From: Sphingomonas sp.
GTDB lineage: Bacteria > Pseudomonadota > Alphaproteobacteria > Sphingomonadales > Sphingomonadaceae
NCBI RefSeq assembly: GCF_024508665.1
Contig: NZ_JANINP010000001.1
Span: 62,001-126,000 of the forward strand
Direction: 5' to 3'
Length of the DNA stretch: 64,000 nucleotides
Shown piece by piece: positions 35,019 through 43,949 of the stretch. Within the stretch, counting starts at the first letter, position 1, and the number at the start of each line of letters is the position of its first letter. A program made the translations under genes and the position numbers. The notes below the pieces were generated by a model that was not told where the DNA came from, searched no databases, and was given only the letters and a program-made list of their open reading frames with translations.

Positions 35019-35779
35019 GCCTGATCGAACTCCAGCGGGACCTGCGCAACTGGCTGATCCGCGAGGATCGCTGGGCAGCACGGCGGCTTGGCGACGATGC
35101 CGCGCCGGGGCTGCGCGTCTATCTGAACAATTATCGCGCCCAGCTGGTCGCGTGCCTGGAGGACAGTTTCGCGCGGACGCGCGATTGGCTGGGAGACGCG
35201 GCATTCCGGCAAGCGGTAATCGCCCATATCGAGCGCGTGCCGCCGAGCAGCTGGACGCTAGACGCCTATTCGCGCGATTTTCCCGCGACGCTGACGTTGC
35301 TCTATCCGGACGATGCCGAAGTCGCCGAACTGGCCTGGATCGATTGCGCACTGGGCGAGGCGTTCGTCGGACCCGACGCGCCCGCGGCCGACGCCGCGAT
35401 GCTGGGCGACGTCGATTGGGACAGCGCCACATTGCTCTTCACGCCGACGCTCGATGTCGGCGAGCTGTCCACCAACGCCCCCGCGATCTGGAGCGCTCTG
35501 GCGGCGGGCGAGGTGCCACCGGCGGTCGAGCCGTTGCCCGAAGCGGGCGCCATTCTGGTCTGGAGGCAGGAACAGATTTCGCGCTTCCGCGCGATCGATC
35601 AGGTCGAGCGCCAGGCGTTGCTGGCGGCGCGGGCAGGGTTGTCTTTCGCCGCGATGTGCGACGGGATCGTCGCGGCGCTCGGGCAGGAAAGGGGAATCGC
35701 GCTCGCCGGCCAGTTGCTGGGCCAGTGGCTGGCCGATGGGTTGATCACGAAGATCGAGGAAAAGGCTGTTTCGATATGA
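35015..35779 (+). CDS. bufC: DUF2063 partner protein BufC
   Basis: A 254-residue DUF2063 protein, the usual partner of MNIO enzymes, thought to recognise and deliver the precursor peptide. The N-terminal LQRDLRNWLIREDRW and GLRVYLNNYRAQLVACLED, and CALGEAFVG in the middle, match the family. The C-terminal part (about residues 160-254) probably forms the recognition domain. It overlaps bufB and the following DUF1223 gene by ATGA at both ends, so the three proteins are translated together. Confidence 0.93.
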   Translation: MSLIELQRDLRNWLIREDRWAARRLGDDAAPGLRVYLNNYRAQLVACLEDSFARTRDWLGDAAFRQAVIAHIERVPPSSWTLDAYSRDFPATLTLLYPDDAEVAELAWIDCALGEAFVGPDAPAADAAMLGDVDWDSATLLFTPTLDVGELSTNAPAIWSALAAGEVPPAVEPLPEAGAILVWRQEQISRFRAIDQVERQALLAARAGLSFAAMCDGIVAALGQERGIALAGQLLGQWLADGLITKIEEKAVSI

Positions 35780-36462
35780 AGATGTTTTGGATCCCTTTGC
35801 TGGCCCTCACCGGCGCCTGTTCGACGCAGTCGAACGCGGCAATCGATACCGCCAACCCGACCGTGGTTGAACTGTATCAGAGCCAAGGCTGCTCATCCTG
35901 CCCGCCCGCCGACGCGGTGCTCAACGCGCTGGCCGATCGTTCCGACGTCCTCGCGCTCAGCTTCGCGGTGACCTATTGGGACCAGCTCGGCTGGAAGGAT
36001 ACCTTTGCCGACCCCGCCTTCACGCAGCGGCAGTGGGATTATGCCAGGGCAAGCGGCAGGACCTATGTCGCGACGCCGCAAATGGTGATCAACGGAAGCG
36101 GCGTGGTGACCGGCGGGGATCCCGCGCAAGTCGACGCCGCCATCCGCCGTGGCGGCCGTCCGGCAACCGGGCCGACCATCAACCGGGCGGGCGGGTCGCT
36201 CGCCATCGGTACGGGGAAGGGCAGTGCGACCGTCTGGCTGGTACGCTACGATCCCCGGACCATCGCCGTGCCGATCCGGGCCGGCGAGAATGGCGGGCGG
36301 ACGATCGCGCACCGCAACGTGGTGCGCCAGCTGGTGCAGCTAGGACAATGGGCTGGCGCCCCGTTGCGTCTGGCGCTTCCGGCAGCGCCGGCGGGCCTGT
36401 CCAGCGCGGTCCTGCTCCAGCAAGGGCGCGGCGGAACGATTATCGCTTCGCGGCGCATCTGA
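35776..36462 (+). CDS. DUF1223 thioredoxin-like protein at the end of the bufferin operon
   Basis: A 228-residue exported protein. The N-terminus LLALTGACS looks like a lipoprotein signal (C15), though T at -3 is unusual. The DUF1223 domain opens with VELYQSQGCSSCPPAD, a thioredoxin-type CXXC (C39, C42) followed by two prolines. It then has SFAVTYWDQLGWKDTFA and YVATPQMVINGSG. DUF1223 proteins have no assigned activity. The ATGA overlap with bufC makes it part of the bufferin operon here, which suggests a thiol redox task on the peptide or its metal. It converges with gcd 12 bases later. Confidence 0.88.
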   Translation: MKMFWIPLLALTGACSTQSNAAIDTANPTVVELYQSQGCSSCPPADAVLNALADRSDVLALSFAVTYWDQLGWKDTFADPAFTQRQWDYARASGRTYVATPQMVINGSGVVTGGDPAQVDAAIRRGGRPATGPTINRAGGSLAIGTGKGSATVWLVRYDPRTIAVPIRAGENGGRTIAHRNVVRQLVQLGQWAGAPLRLALPAAPAGLSSAVLLQQGRGGTIIASRRI

Positions 36463-36474
36463 CCGACAGACCGC

Positions 36475-38841
36475 CTAGCGCTTCGGGAGCGCATAGGCGA
36501 TCACGCTGTCGCCGGCCGGTGTTTCCATGAAATGGTGTCCGCCGGCGACGATCACCAGATATTCGCGACCGTCCTGCTGATAGACGATCGGCGTCGCTTG
36601 GCCGCCGGCGGGAAGCGGCGCGGACCACACGGTCTTGCCGGTCCTGAGGTCGATCGCGCGGATCAGGTCGTCGGTTGCCGCAGCGATGAAGATCAGCCCG
36701 CTCGCCGTCGTGACCGCGCCGCCATTGTTGGGCGTGCCGATCGTTAGCGGCAACATCGTCGGCAGGTTGAACGGACCGTTGCGCCGGGCGGTGCCGAGCG
36801 GGCGATCCCACAAGGTCTTGCCCGTGGCGAGGTCGATCGCGCGGATGCCGCCGTAAGGCGGGCGCTTGCACATCAATTTGGTGAAGGGCATCCTCCAGCC
36901 GGCATTGACGTCGATCGCGTAGGGCACGCCCCATTGCGGATCGACCGAATGCGACTTGCTCGAAATCTGCTTCGAGGCAAAGCGCGGCTTGATTCCCATC
37001 TTGTCGGCCTCGGCGCGCGGCAACAGCCGGACCAGGTTGGGCATGTCGTTGTAATTGGCGATGAGGATGCCGCGAACCGGATCGATCGAGACGCCGCCCC
37101 AGTCGCTGCCGCCGTTATAGCCGGGATATTCGACGCTGTTGCGCCCGACGTTCGGCGGCGTGAACTCGCCGCGATAGTCGGCGCGTTTGAACTGGATGCG
37201 GCACAGCATCTGGTCGATCGGGGACATGCCCCACATGTCGGACTCGACCAGCGGCGGCTTGCGCAGCGTCTGCCACAGCGACACGATCTGGCGCGGCGCT
37301 CGCTCGCTCGGCTCCACTCCCCCTTGCGGCGCGGCGATCGAGCCGATCGGGGTCAGCGCGCGCCCGGTGGCGCGGTCGAGGATGTAAAGGTCACCCTGTT
37401 TCGAGGGCACGATCAACGCCGCGGTGCCCTTATAATCGATCAGCGACGGCGGACTGCCGAAGTCATAGTCCCACACGTCCTTCTTGACCGCCTGGAAACT
37501 CCATCGCGGCTTGCCGGTGGTCACGTCGATCGCGACGATCGAACTCGAATAGGCATTCTCCTGCGGAGTGCGGCCGGTCGAGATATAATCGTCCGCGACA
37601 TTGCCGAGGGGCACGTAGACCAGCCCGAGCTTCTCATCGCCCGCGCTGCCGGTCCACATATTAGGCGTGCCGCGTGCCCAGGTCTGGCCGGCCGGCGGAT
37701 AACCGGTCCAGTCGGGATGGACCATGTCCCAGGCCCAGGCGAGCTTGCCCGTCTTGGCGTCGAAGCCCTGGATCACCCCCGAGGGCGCGCCGCGATACTG
37801 CCCGTCCAGGATCTGGTGCCCGACCACGATGATGCCGCGCACGATGCTGGGCGCCGAATTGATCGAGGCGAGGCCGGGATAGACCTGGCCCATGCCGATC
37901 TTGGTGTCCTGCTCGCCGGTGCCGTTGAATTCGGCGCAGGGCGCGCCGGTCGCCGCATCGAGCGCGATCAGCCGGGAATCGAGCGTGCCCTCGATGATCC
38001 GCGCGGCGCAGAGCGTTCCCGCCGCCTCCCCGGGAACCTGGTAATAAGCGACGCCCCGGCAGGCGGTGGTATAGGGAATCCAGGCGTCAGGAACCTTGGG
38101 ATCGAAGCGCCAGGCGGTCTTTCCGGTCGCGGCGTCGAGCGCGACCACCACGTTCTTCGCGGTGCAGGCATAGAGCAGGTTGCCGACCTTGAGCGGCGTG
38201 TTTTCTGTCCCGTAAAGCTTCTGGAAGGCGGCGGTGGTCGGCGTGCCGCCGGTATGCGTCTCCCAGGCCTTTTGCAGCTTGCCGACATTGTCGGGCGATA
38301 TCTGGGTCAGCGGCGAATAGCGCCAATTGGCGTAGGTCCCGCCATAGCTCGGCCAGTCGCCGCCAGTAGCGAGCCCTGACGGATCGGTCATGCCGGGGGA
38401 CATTTGCGCCGGCAGAGCGAGCGCGGGCGAGCCGCCGCCGGCTAGCAGGCCGAAGATCGCAATCACCAGGACCAGCGCGCCGACAACCCCGCCGCCGGCC
38501 CATTTCCATCGGTTACGGTCGGCGGTCAGCGTCGGCATGACCAAGGCGACGGCGATGAGCAGCACGAACGGCGCGATCAGCCAGGGCACCATCGCCCAGG
38601 CGTTGCCGCGCGCTTCGGCCAGACCCCAGACCGCGCTGAGGACGAACAAAGCGCAATAGATCCAGCCGCCTAATAGCCGGCCGCGGAACAGGAACCATGC
38701 GGAGGCGAGCATCGCGACGCCGGCGATCAGATAATAGAGAGACCCGCCGAGCACAGCGAGATAGGCGCCACCCACGGCCAGCACGAGGCCGATCAGGCCA
38801 ATCAGCACAGCGATGATGATGGCTGGCCAGCTGCGTCCCAT
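36475..38841 (-). CDS. gcd: Membrane-bound PQQ-dependent dehydrogenase, glucose/quinate/shikimate type
   Basis: A 788-residue quinoprotein dehydrogenase. Five N-terminal membrane helices (about residues 5-130, beginning AIIIAVLIGLIGLVLAVGG) anchor a periplasmic PQQ beta-propeller that oxidises glucose or a related polyol or acid and passes electrons to ubiquinone. Propeller motifs include DWPSYGGTYANWRYSPLTQI, TPLKVGNLLYACTAKN, WDYDFGSPPSLIDY and NGGAVTTASGLIF. The length equals that of E. coli Gcd (about 796). Glucose is the likeliest substrate, but quinate cannot be excluded. No PQQ synthesis genes are in the window. Confidence 0.93.
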   Translation of the reverse strand: MGRSWPAIIIAVLIGLIGLVLAVGGAYLAVLGGSLYYLIAGVAMLASAWFLFRGRLLGGWIYCALFVLSAVWGLAEARGNAWAMVPWLIAPFVLLIAVALVMPTLTADRNRWKWAGGGVVGALVLVIAIFGLLAGGGSPALALPAQMSPGMTDPSGLATGGDWPSYGGTYANWRYSPLTQISPDNVGKLQKAWETHTGGTPTTAAFQKLYGTENTPLKVGNLLYACTAKNVVVALDAATGKTAWRFDPKVPDAWIPYTTACRGVAYYQVPGEAAGTLCAARIIEGTLDSRLIALDAATGAPCAEFNGTGEQDTKIGMGQVYPGLASINSAPSIVRGIIVVGHQILDGQYRGAPSGVIQGFDAKTGKLAWAWDMVHPDWTGYPPAGQTWARGTPNMWTGSAGDEKLGLVYVPLGNVADDYISTGRTPQENAYSSSIVAIDVTTGKPRWSFQAVKKDVWDYDFGSPPSLIDYKGTAALIVPSKQGDLYILDRATGRALTPIGSIAAPQGGVEPSERAPRQIVSLWQTLRKPPLVESDMWGMSPIDQMLCRIQFKRADYRGEFTPPNVGRNSVEYPGYNGGSDWGGVSIDPVRGILIANYNDMPNLVRLLPRAEADKMGIKPRFASKQISSKSHSVDPQWGVPYAIDVNAGWRMPFTKLMCKRPPYGGIRAIDLATGKTLWDRPLGTARRNGPFNLPTMLPLTIGTPNNGGAVTTASGLIFIAAATDDLIRAIDLRTGKTVWSAPLPAGGQATPIVYQQDGREYLVIVAGGHHFMETPAGDSVIAYALPKR

Positions 38842-38965
38842 GATCGTCTCCGTCGGCTCGGGAAGCGGGCAGGCAGGCGCGCTTCGTCGCGGCGTTAACG
38901 AAACAGGGGCGGCCGCCGTTCCGGGCGCGGGAAGACTTGGGCTTTCGGCGAAATGTCGGCAGTGT

Positions 38966-39056
38966 CGGCGCGGAGTTAATCCGCGCCGTCGGTCGGCGCT
39001 TTACAGCGCCGCCGGCCGGACGGATCGCCGGGCACGGAATAGCTCTCGCTATTCCG
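38966..39056. other. Cluster of three perfect hairpins between aspH-like gene and gcd
   Basis: Three hairpins stand in a row: CGGCGCGGA/TCCGCGCCG (38966-38988), CGGCGCT/AGCGCCG with loop TTAC (38994-39011) and CGGAATAGC/GCTATTCCG with loop TCTC (39035-39056). They occupy the 225-base gap downstream of the hydroxylase gene and upstream of gcd, both on the minus strand. No T runs. Confidence 0.6.
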
Positions 39057-39066
39057 CTGCGATCAG

Positions 39067-39924
39067 TCAGACATCCATCTGCTTCACGGCGTGGTTCCAC
39101 GCCATCACGTTGTCGCGCGCTTCCTGGACGAAGGCCGAGCGGCGGACGACGTTGAGGAAAGTGTCGGCGATCCACTTGCCGGGATTGCGCAGCGGACGCT
39201 TGATCTGGATGAGCAGGACGACGCGGATATTGTCGGTGTCGTTCCACACTTCGTGGTCATAGGTGTCGTCGAACACCAGGGTCTCGCCCTCGGCCCAGCG
39301 CACGATGCGGTTGCCGACGCGCATCCGGACATCGCCGTCCCTGGGTACGATCAGGCCGAGGTGGCACGTGATCAGCCCCTTGGTCACGCCGCGATGTGCG
39401 GGGATGTGCGTGCCCGGCGCGAGGATCGAGAAGAACGCGCTGTTGAGGTCGGGAATTGTCGCGACCGCTGCGGCGGTCACCGGGCAGCGTTCGAGATTTT
39501 CCTCGATGCTGTAGCCATAGCCCCACAGGAAGAAGCTGCGCCACTTGTTGACCGGGGCGATCGCGCGATGATCGGGCGAGATGCTTGAGAGGGAGGGCGA
39601 CTTGTCTCCCATCGCCGCGTCGAGCATCTCGTCGCGGATGGCCTGCCAATTGTCGCGCAGATGCTGGGTCCAGGGGAAGTCGCGGACGTCGAGCACCGGA
39701 TCGTTCGGCACGAGCGACGACGATGCGATCATCCGGTCGAAGAACCCGCGCAGATGCTTGCCATAGCGGATGATGAACGGCCGCTTTTCAACCTTGCCGC
39801 CGATCGGCGCGCTATCCGATTGGGGCGTTCCGGATATCACGGTCATGTTGGGCACGCTGCCTTCGGCGACGTTGCCCGATTTCCGCCGCAATACTGGCGG
39901 CCCCAGCTGTTGATCGACGCTCAC
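39067..39924 (-). CDS. Aspartyl/asparaginyl beta-hydroxylase family protein
   Basis: A 285-residue 2-oxoglutarate/Fe(II) oxygenase of the Asp/Asn beta-hydroxylase family, related to LpxO-type lipid A hydroxylases. Key motifs: APGTHIPAHRGVTKGLITCH (first Fe His in the HIPAHRG segment), EGETLVFDDTYDHEVWN with the second His. The substrate may be a protein or lipid A; the sequence alone does not decide. The start used is a GTG at 39924 with AGAGG upstream; an ATG at 39846 is an alternative giving 259 residues. Confidence 0.88.
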   Translation of the reverse strand: MSVDQQLGPPVLRRKSGNVAEGSVPNMTVISGTPQSDSAPIGGKVEKRPFIIRYGKHLRGFFDRMIASSSLVPNDPVLDVRDFPWTQHLRDNWQAIRDEMLDAAMGDKSPSLSSISPDHRAIAPVNKWRSFFLWGYGYSIEENLERCPVTAAAVATIPDLNSAFFSILAPGTHIPAHRGVTKGLITCHLGLIVPRDGDVRMRVGNRIVRWAEGETLVFDDTYDHEVWNDTDNIRVVLLIQIKRPLRNPGKWIADTFLNVVRRSAFVQEARDNVMAWNHAVKQMDV

Positions 39925-40140
39925 AAAGCCTCTTCATCGTCCAACGGGACCGGCACCAACGTCGCACGGCGGCCGATCGAGCCAAAAAATGTCGAATACG
40001 CTACGCGGATGCGGCAGCGCACAATTGCCGCTAGCCCTGATCTGGGTCGAAAAAATGGCGACACAAGGGGCAGGATGTGACCTTTTAGTATCGACGTGAC
40101 GGCGGTTGCCGCTCGCCGGGGGACGCCCTACACAGGTGTC

Positions 40141-43059
40141 ATGGCCATTACGTTCCGCGTTCCGCGTCTCGCCGTCCTCGTCACCATTGCCCTTGGGATG
40201 TCGCTTCCGGCGATCGCCCAGCACACCATCCCGACGGCTCCCGCGCCGCTCGCAGTCCGGCCGGAAGTCGATCGCTCGCCCTGGCTGTTCAAGGGCAGCG
40301 ACATCACCCCCGACCCCGAATGGCATTTCGGGACCCTGCCGAACGGCCTGCGCTACGCGGTGCGCAAGAATGGCGTGCCGCCGGGCCAGGTGTCGATCCG
40401 CGTGCGCATCGATGCGGGCTCGCTGTACGAGAATGACAGCGAGCAGGGCTATGCCCATTTCATGGAGCACCTCGTGTTCCGCGGCAGCCAATATGTCGCG
40501 GACAATGAGGCGAAGCGTACTTGGCAGCGGCTGGGCGCGACCTTCGGCAGCGACACCAATGCCCAGACGACCTTCACCCAGACGGTGTTCAAGCTCGATC
40601 TGCCGTCCGCGACGCCGGCCACGGTCGACGAGAGCTTGAAAATCCTGTCGGGAATGATGGAAGCGCCGAGCTTCGACGACAAGGTGGTCAATTCGGAACG
40701 GCCGGTGGTGATGGCCGAGCAGCGCGAGGCGCCGGGGCCGCAGGTGCGTTTCGGCGACGCCCAGCGCGCGACGATCTTCGCGGGCCAGCCGTTCGCGACG
40801 CGATCGCCGATCGGCACGGTGAAGACGCTGGAGGCGGCGACCGCCGCCAGCCTGCGTGCCTTCCACGACAGATGGTACCGGCCGGAACGCGCAGTGGTGA
40901 TCATTTCGGGCGATATCGATCCGCTCGTGTTCGAGACTTTGGTCGACAAGAATTTTTCGAGCTGGAAGGGCAAGGGCCCCAATCCGCCCGACCCCGATTT
41001 CGGCACGCCCGCGACCAAGCAGCCCACCACCGGCACGCTCGTCGAGCCCGGCCTGCCGACCCTGGTGTCGATGGCGGTGTTGCGCCCCTGGCATTTCAAT
41101 AACGACCTGATCCTCTTCAACCAGAAGCGCCTGGTCGATCTGATCGCAGTCCAGATCATCAACCGCCGGTTGGAATCGCGCGCGCGCGCCGGCGGCAGCT
41201 TCCTCCAGGCGCAAGTCAGCCTCGACGACGTGTCGCGCTCGGTCAACGGCACGTTCGTCAACATCGTGCCGGTCGGCAACAATTGGGAACAGGCGCTGAA
41301 GGACGTGCGAGCGGTGATCGCCGACGCCCAGACCAATCCGCCGAGCCAGGCCGAACTCGACCGCGAGCTCGCCGAATATGACGCCGCGATGAAGAATGGC
41401 GTCGATACCTCGCGCGTGGAGGCGGGGTCGGCGCAGGCCGACAACATGGTCCAGGCGCTCGACATCCGCGAGACGGTCGCCGCGCCCGACGTCTCCTACA
41501 AGATCCTGACCGACGCTCGCGCCAAAGGCATGTTCACGCCGGCGTCCATCCTGGCGTCGACCAAGCGCGTGTTCCAGGGCGACGCGACCCGCGCGTTCAT
41601 CTCGACGCCAACCGCCGATCCGGCGGCGGCGACCAAGCTGGCCGCCGCGCTCGACGCCGACGTGTCGAAGCTGGCGCCCAAACGCACCGCGCTGGCCGCG
41701 ATCGACTTTTCCAAGCTGCCGCCGCTGGGCCCCCCGGGCAAGGTCGTCAGCAACGAGAGCATTCCCGACCTCGAGATGCAGAAGGTCGTCTTCGCCAACG
41801 GCGTACGCTTGCTGCTGTTCGTCAATTCGAGCGAGACCAATCGCGTTTATGTCCGCGTGCGCTGGGGCGGGGGATATAATGCCATCCCGTCCGACCACCG
41901 TACGCCGGCCTGGGCCGGCGATATGGCGCTGGTTCCGAGCGGGATCGGCAAATTGGGCCAGGAACAGCTCGACCAGTTGGCGACCGGGCGACGGCTGGGA
42001 TTCGATTTCGGGATCGACGATGACGCGTTCACGCTGGCCGGTGTCAGTTCGCCCCAGGACTACAAGGACCAACTCCGCCTGTTCGCCGACAAGTTGAAGG
42101 CGCCGGGTTGGGACCCCGCGCCATTGGCCCGGGCCAAGGCGGTGATGCTGGCCGGCTATCCGGGACTCGATTCGTCGCCCGACGGCGTGCTCAGCCGCGA
42201 CCTCGAATGGTTCCTGCACGACAGGGATCCGCGCTGGGGGATTCCGCCCGCGGCCACCGTGTCGGCGTTGACCCCCGCGCAGTTTCGCACCTTCTGGCAG
42301 CCGATCCTGGCTTCGGGTCCGATCGAGGTCGAAGTATTCGGTGACGTCAAGGGCGACGAGGCGATCAATGCCGTCGCGGCGACGTTCGGCGCGCTGAAGC
42401 CGCGCCCGACACCCGCCGCCGCCGCGCCGCCGATCAAATTCCCCCAACATAATGCGACGCCGGTCGTGCGGACGCATTCGGGGCAGGAGAACCAGGCCGT
42501 CGCGCTGATCGCCTGGCCGACCGGCGGTGGCGTCGAGGGCATTCCGGAAAGCCGCAAGCTCGACGTACTGGCGCAGGTGTTCAGTGACCGGCTCTACGAC
42601 CGGCTGCGCACCGAAGCAGGCGCAAGCTATTCGCCCAGCGTCGGATCGAGCTGGCCCGACGGCGCCGCGAGCGGCGGACGGATCATGGCGATCGGCCAGG
42701 TGCCGCCCGACAAGACCGACCTCTTCTTCCGCCTGTCGCGCGAGATTGCGACCGATCTGGTCAAGAACCCGATCAGCGACGACGAACTGCAGCGGGCGAA
42801 GACGCCGATGCAGCAATATGTCATGCGTGCCTCGACCGGGAATACCTTCTGGCTCAATCTGCTGGCGGGAGCATCCTATGATCCCCGCAAGATCGCCGCG
42901 GCGCGCAGCATCCTGCTCGACTATCAGAACGTGACGGCTGCCGACCTCCAGGCGGTGGCCGCTAAATATCTGCGCCCCGACAAGGATTGGACGATGGAAG
43001 TGGTGCCAAAGGCGGTGGCGGCCAAGGAAGGGCTGAGCGTCGCCGGTGGGGCGCAATAG
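40141..43059 (+). CDS. M16 family zinc metallopeptidase, exported
   Basis: A 972-residue two-half M16 peptidase (pitrilysin/insulinase type). A signal peptide (VPRLAVLVTIALGMSLPAIA) directs it to the periplasm. The zinc motif HFMEH is at residues 106-110, followed by the downstream ERPVVMAEQREA with the third ligand region. The C-terminal half (from about residue 530) repeats the fold without HXXEH, as is normal for this fused form. The start at 40141 was chosen for the signal peptide; an earlier in-frame codon at 40096 adds 15 residues. Confidence 0.93.
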   Translation: MAITFRVPRLAVLVTIALGMSLPAIAQHTIPTAPAPLAVRPEVDRSPWLFKGSDITPDPEWHFGTLPNGLRYAVRKNGVPPGQVSIRVRIDAGSLYENDSEQGYAHFMEHLVFRGSQYVADNEAKRTWQRLGATFGSDTNAQTTFTQTVFKLDLPSATPATVDESLKILSGMMEAPSFDDKVVNSERPVVMAEQREAPGPQVRFGDAQRATIFAGQPFATRSPIGTVKTLEAATAASLRAFHDRWYRPERAVVIISGDIDPLVFETLVDKNFSSWKGKGPNPPDPDFGTPATKQPTTGTLVEPGLPTLVSMAVLRPWHFNNDLILFNQKRLVDLIAVQIINRRLESRARAGGSFLQAQVSLDDVSRSVNGTFVNIVPVGNNWEQALKDVRAVIADAQTNPPSQAELDRELAEYDAAMKNGVDTSRVEAGSAQADNMVQALDIRETVAAPDVSYKILTDARAKGMFTPASILASTKRVFQGDATRAFISTPTADPAAATKLAAALDADVSKLAPKRTALAAIDFSKLPPLGPPGKVVSNESIPDLEMQKVVFANGVRLLLFVNSSETNRVYVRVRWGGGYNAIPSDHRTPAWAGDMALVPSGIGKLGQEQLDQLATGRRLGFDFGIDDDAFTLAGVSSPQDYKDQLRLFADKLKAPGWDPAPLARAKAVMLAGYPGLDSSPDGVLSRDLEWFLHDRDPRWGIPPAATVSALTPAQFRTFWQPILASGPIEVEVFGDVKGDEAINAVAATFGALKPRPTPAAAAPPIKFPQHNATPVVRTHSGQENQAVALIAWPTGGGVEGIPESRKLDVLAQVFSDRLYDRLRTEAGASYSPSVGSSWPDGAASGGRIMAIGQVPPDKTDLFFRLSREIATDLVKNPISDDELQRAKTPMQQYVMRASTGNTFWLNLLAGASYDPRKIAAARSILLDYQNVTAADLQAVAAKYLRPDKDWTMEVVPKAVAAKEGLSVAGGAQ

Positions 43060-43194
43060 GCGATAGAAAATCGGCCAAGCGCCGGCGCGTCGCCCCGCAG
43101 CCGCGGGTCGGAGATTCCATTGCGATAGCCGCTCGGCGGAACGTGCGCCGGGCGCGGCCAACCGCGCACGGCCGATAGCAACCCGAAGACGATT

Positions 43195-43210
43195 TTAACC
43201 TTTTGTTAAC
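43195..43210 (+). promoter_or_regulatory. Candidate CtrA binding site
   Basis: TTAA-CCTTTTG-TTAAC, an exact TTAA-N7-TTAAC full site as known for CtrA in alphaproteobacteria. It lies 68-83 bases before the DUF4893 lipoprotein gene in an AT-rich island (43191-43260). Confidence 0.6.
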
Positions 43211-43277
43211 TATCTCCGGTCACTTTTGGGCAACATTCTGAAAACAAGTTAATTTAGCCTGAGAGAAGGGGGCAGAG

Positions 43278-43928
43278 ATGCGCTGGTCCTTGGTGGGAGC
43301 GGTGGCGCTGAGCGGCGTCCTGGCAGGATGTTCGACGGGCCCGAAAGCCGTGGTCAGCGTCGCCGAGGGAGCGCCGGTCGAACAACCGACAGGGTGGCGC
43401 GCAACCGCGACGGCCGACGATCAACAGCGGATCGATGGTCTCACTGACCGCATGCAGCGCATGCTCGCGGCCGTCCCGGCGGGAATGCGGGCGCGGATCG
43501 CGGCGCAAGGGATGTTGCTCAATCCGACCGCTGGGCTCGATGCACCGACGCTGTCGCCTGGATCCTACCAATGCCGGCTCGTCAGGGTTGGCGGCCGTCG
43601 CGGTGTTATCAGCTACAAGCCCGACTTTTGCTATGTCGCCGTCGTCGACGGAAAGCAGAGCTTTACCAAGCAGACCGGCACGCAATTGCCCGGCGGCTGG
43701 CTATTCGACGACGATAGCGGCAAGCGCCTGATCTTCCTGGGCACGCTGCGTCCGCAACAGGCCCCTTCCGCGCCGCCTTATGGGGAAGTACGGCAACGCG
43801 ACGTCGCCGCGGTGATCGAGCGCATCGCGCCGTTCCGCTGGCGGATGGCGCTCGTCAAGAATGACGGGCAGGGCGACCAGATGCTCGACATCTACGAACT
43901 GATCCCGGTGGTGAACGGGTCGAGCTGA
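43278..43928 (+). CDS. DUF4893 family lipoprotein
   Basis: A 216-residue lipoprotein. The signal RWSLVGAVALSGVLAGCS has a good lipobox with C18. The body matches the DUF4893 pattern, with DDQQRIDGLTDRMQRMLAAV, YQCRLVRVGGRRG and FRWRMALVKNDGQGDQMLDI. DUF4893 is mostly found in sphingomonads and has no assigned role. A CtrA-type site upstream suggests cell-cycle control. It converges with the acyl-CoA synthetase gene. Confidence 0.85.
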   Translation: MRWSLVGAVALSGVLAGCSTGPKAVVSVAEGAPVEQPTGWRATATADDQQRIDGLTDRMQRMLAAVPAGMRARIAAQGMLLNPTAGLDAPTLSPGSYQCRLVRVGGRRGVISYKPDFCYVAVVDGKQSFTKQTGTQLPGGWLFDDDSGKRLIFLGTLRPQQAPSAPPYGEVRQRDVAAVIERIAPFRWRMALVKNDGQGDQMLDIYELIPVVNGSS

Positions 43929-43949
43929 TGTCGAAGGCTTCCGGTCCGG

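Noticed and set aside
39934..43161. 1075-codon open frame on the minus strand opposite the M16 peptidase
   Set aside because: Low-complexity Arg/Gly/His-rich translation, no motif, and the plus strand encodes a convincing signal peptide and HFMEH zinc motif.
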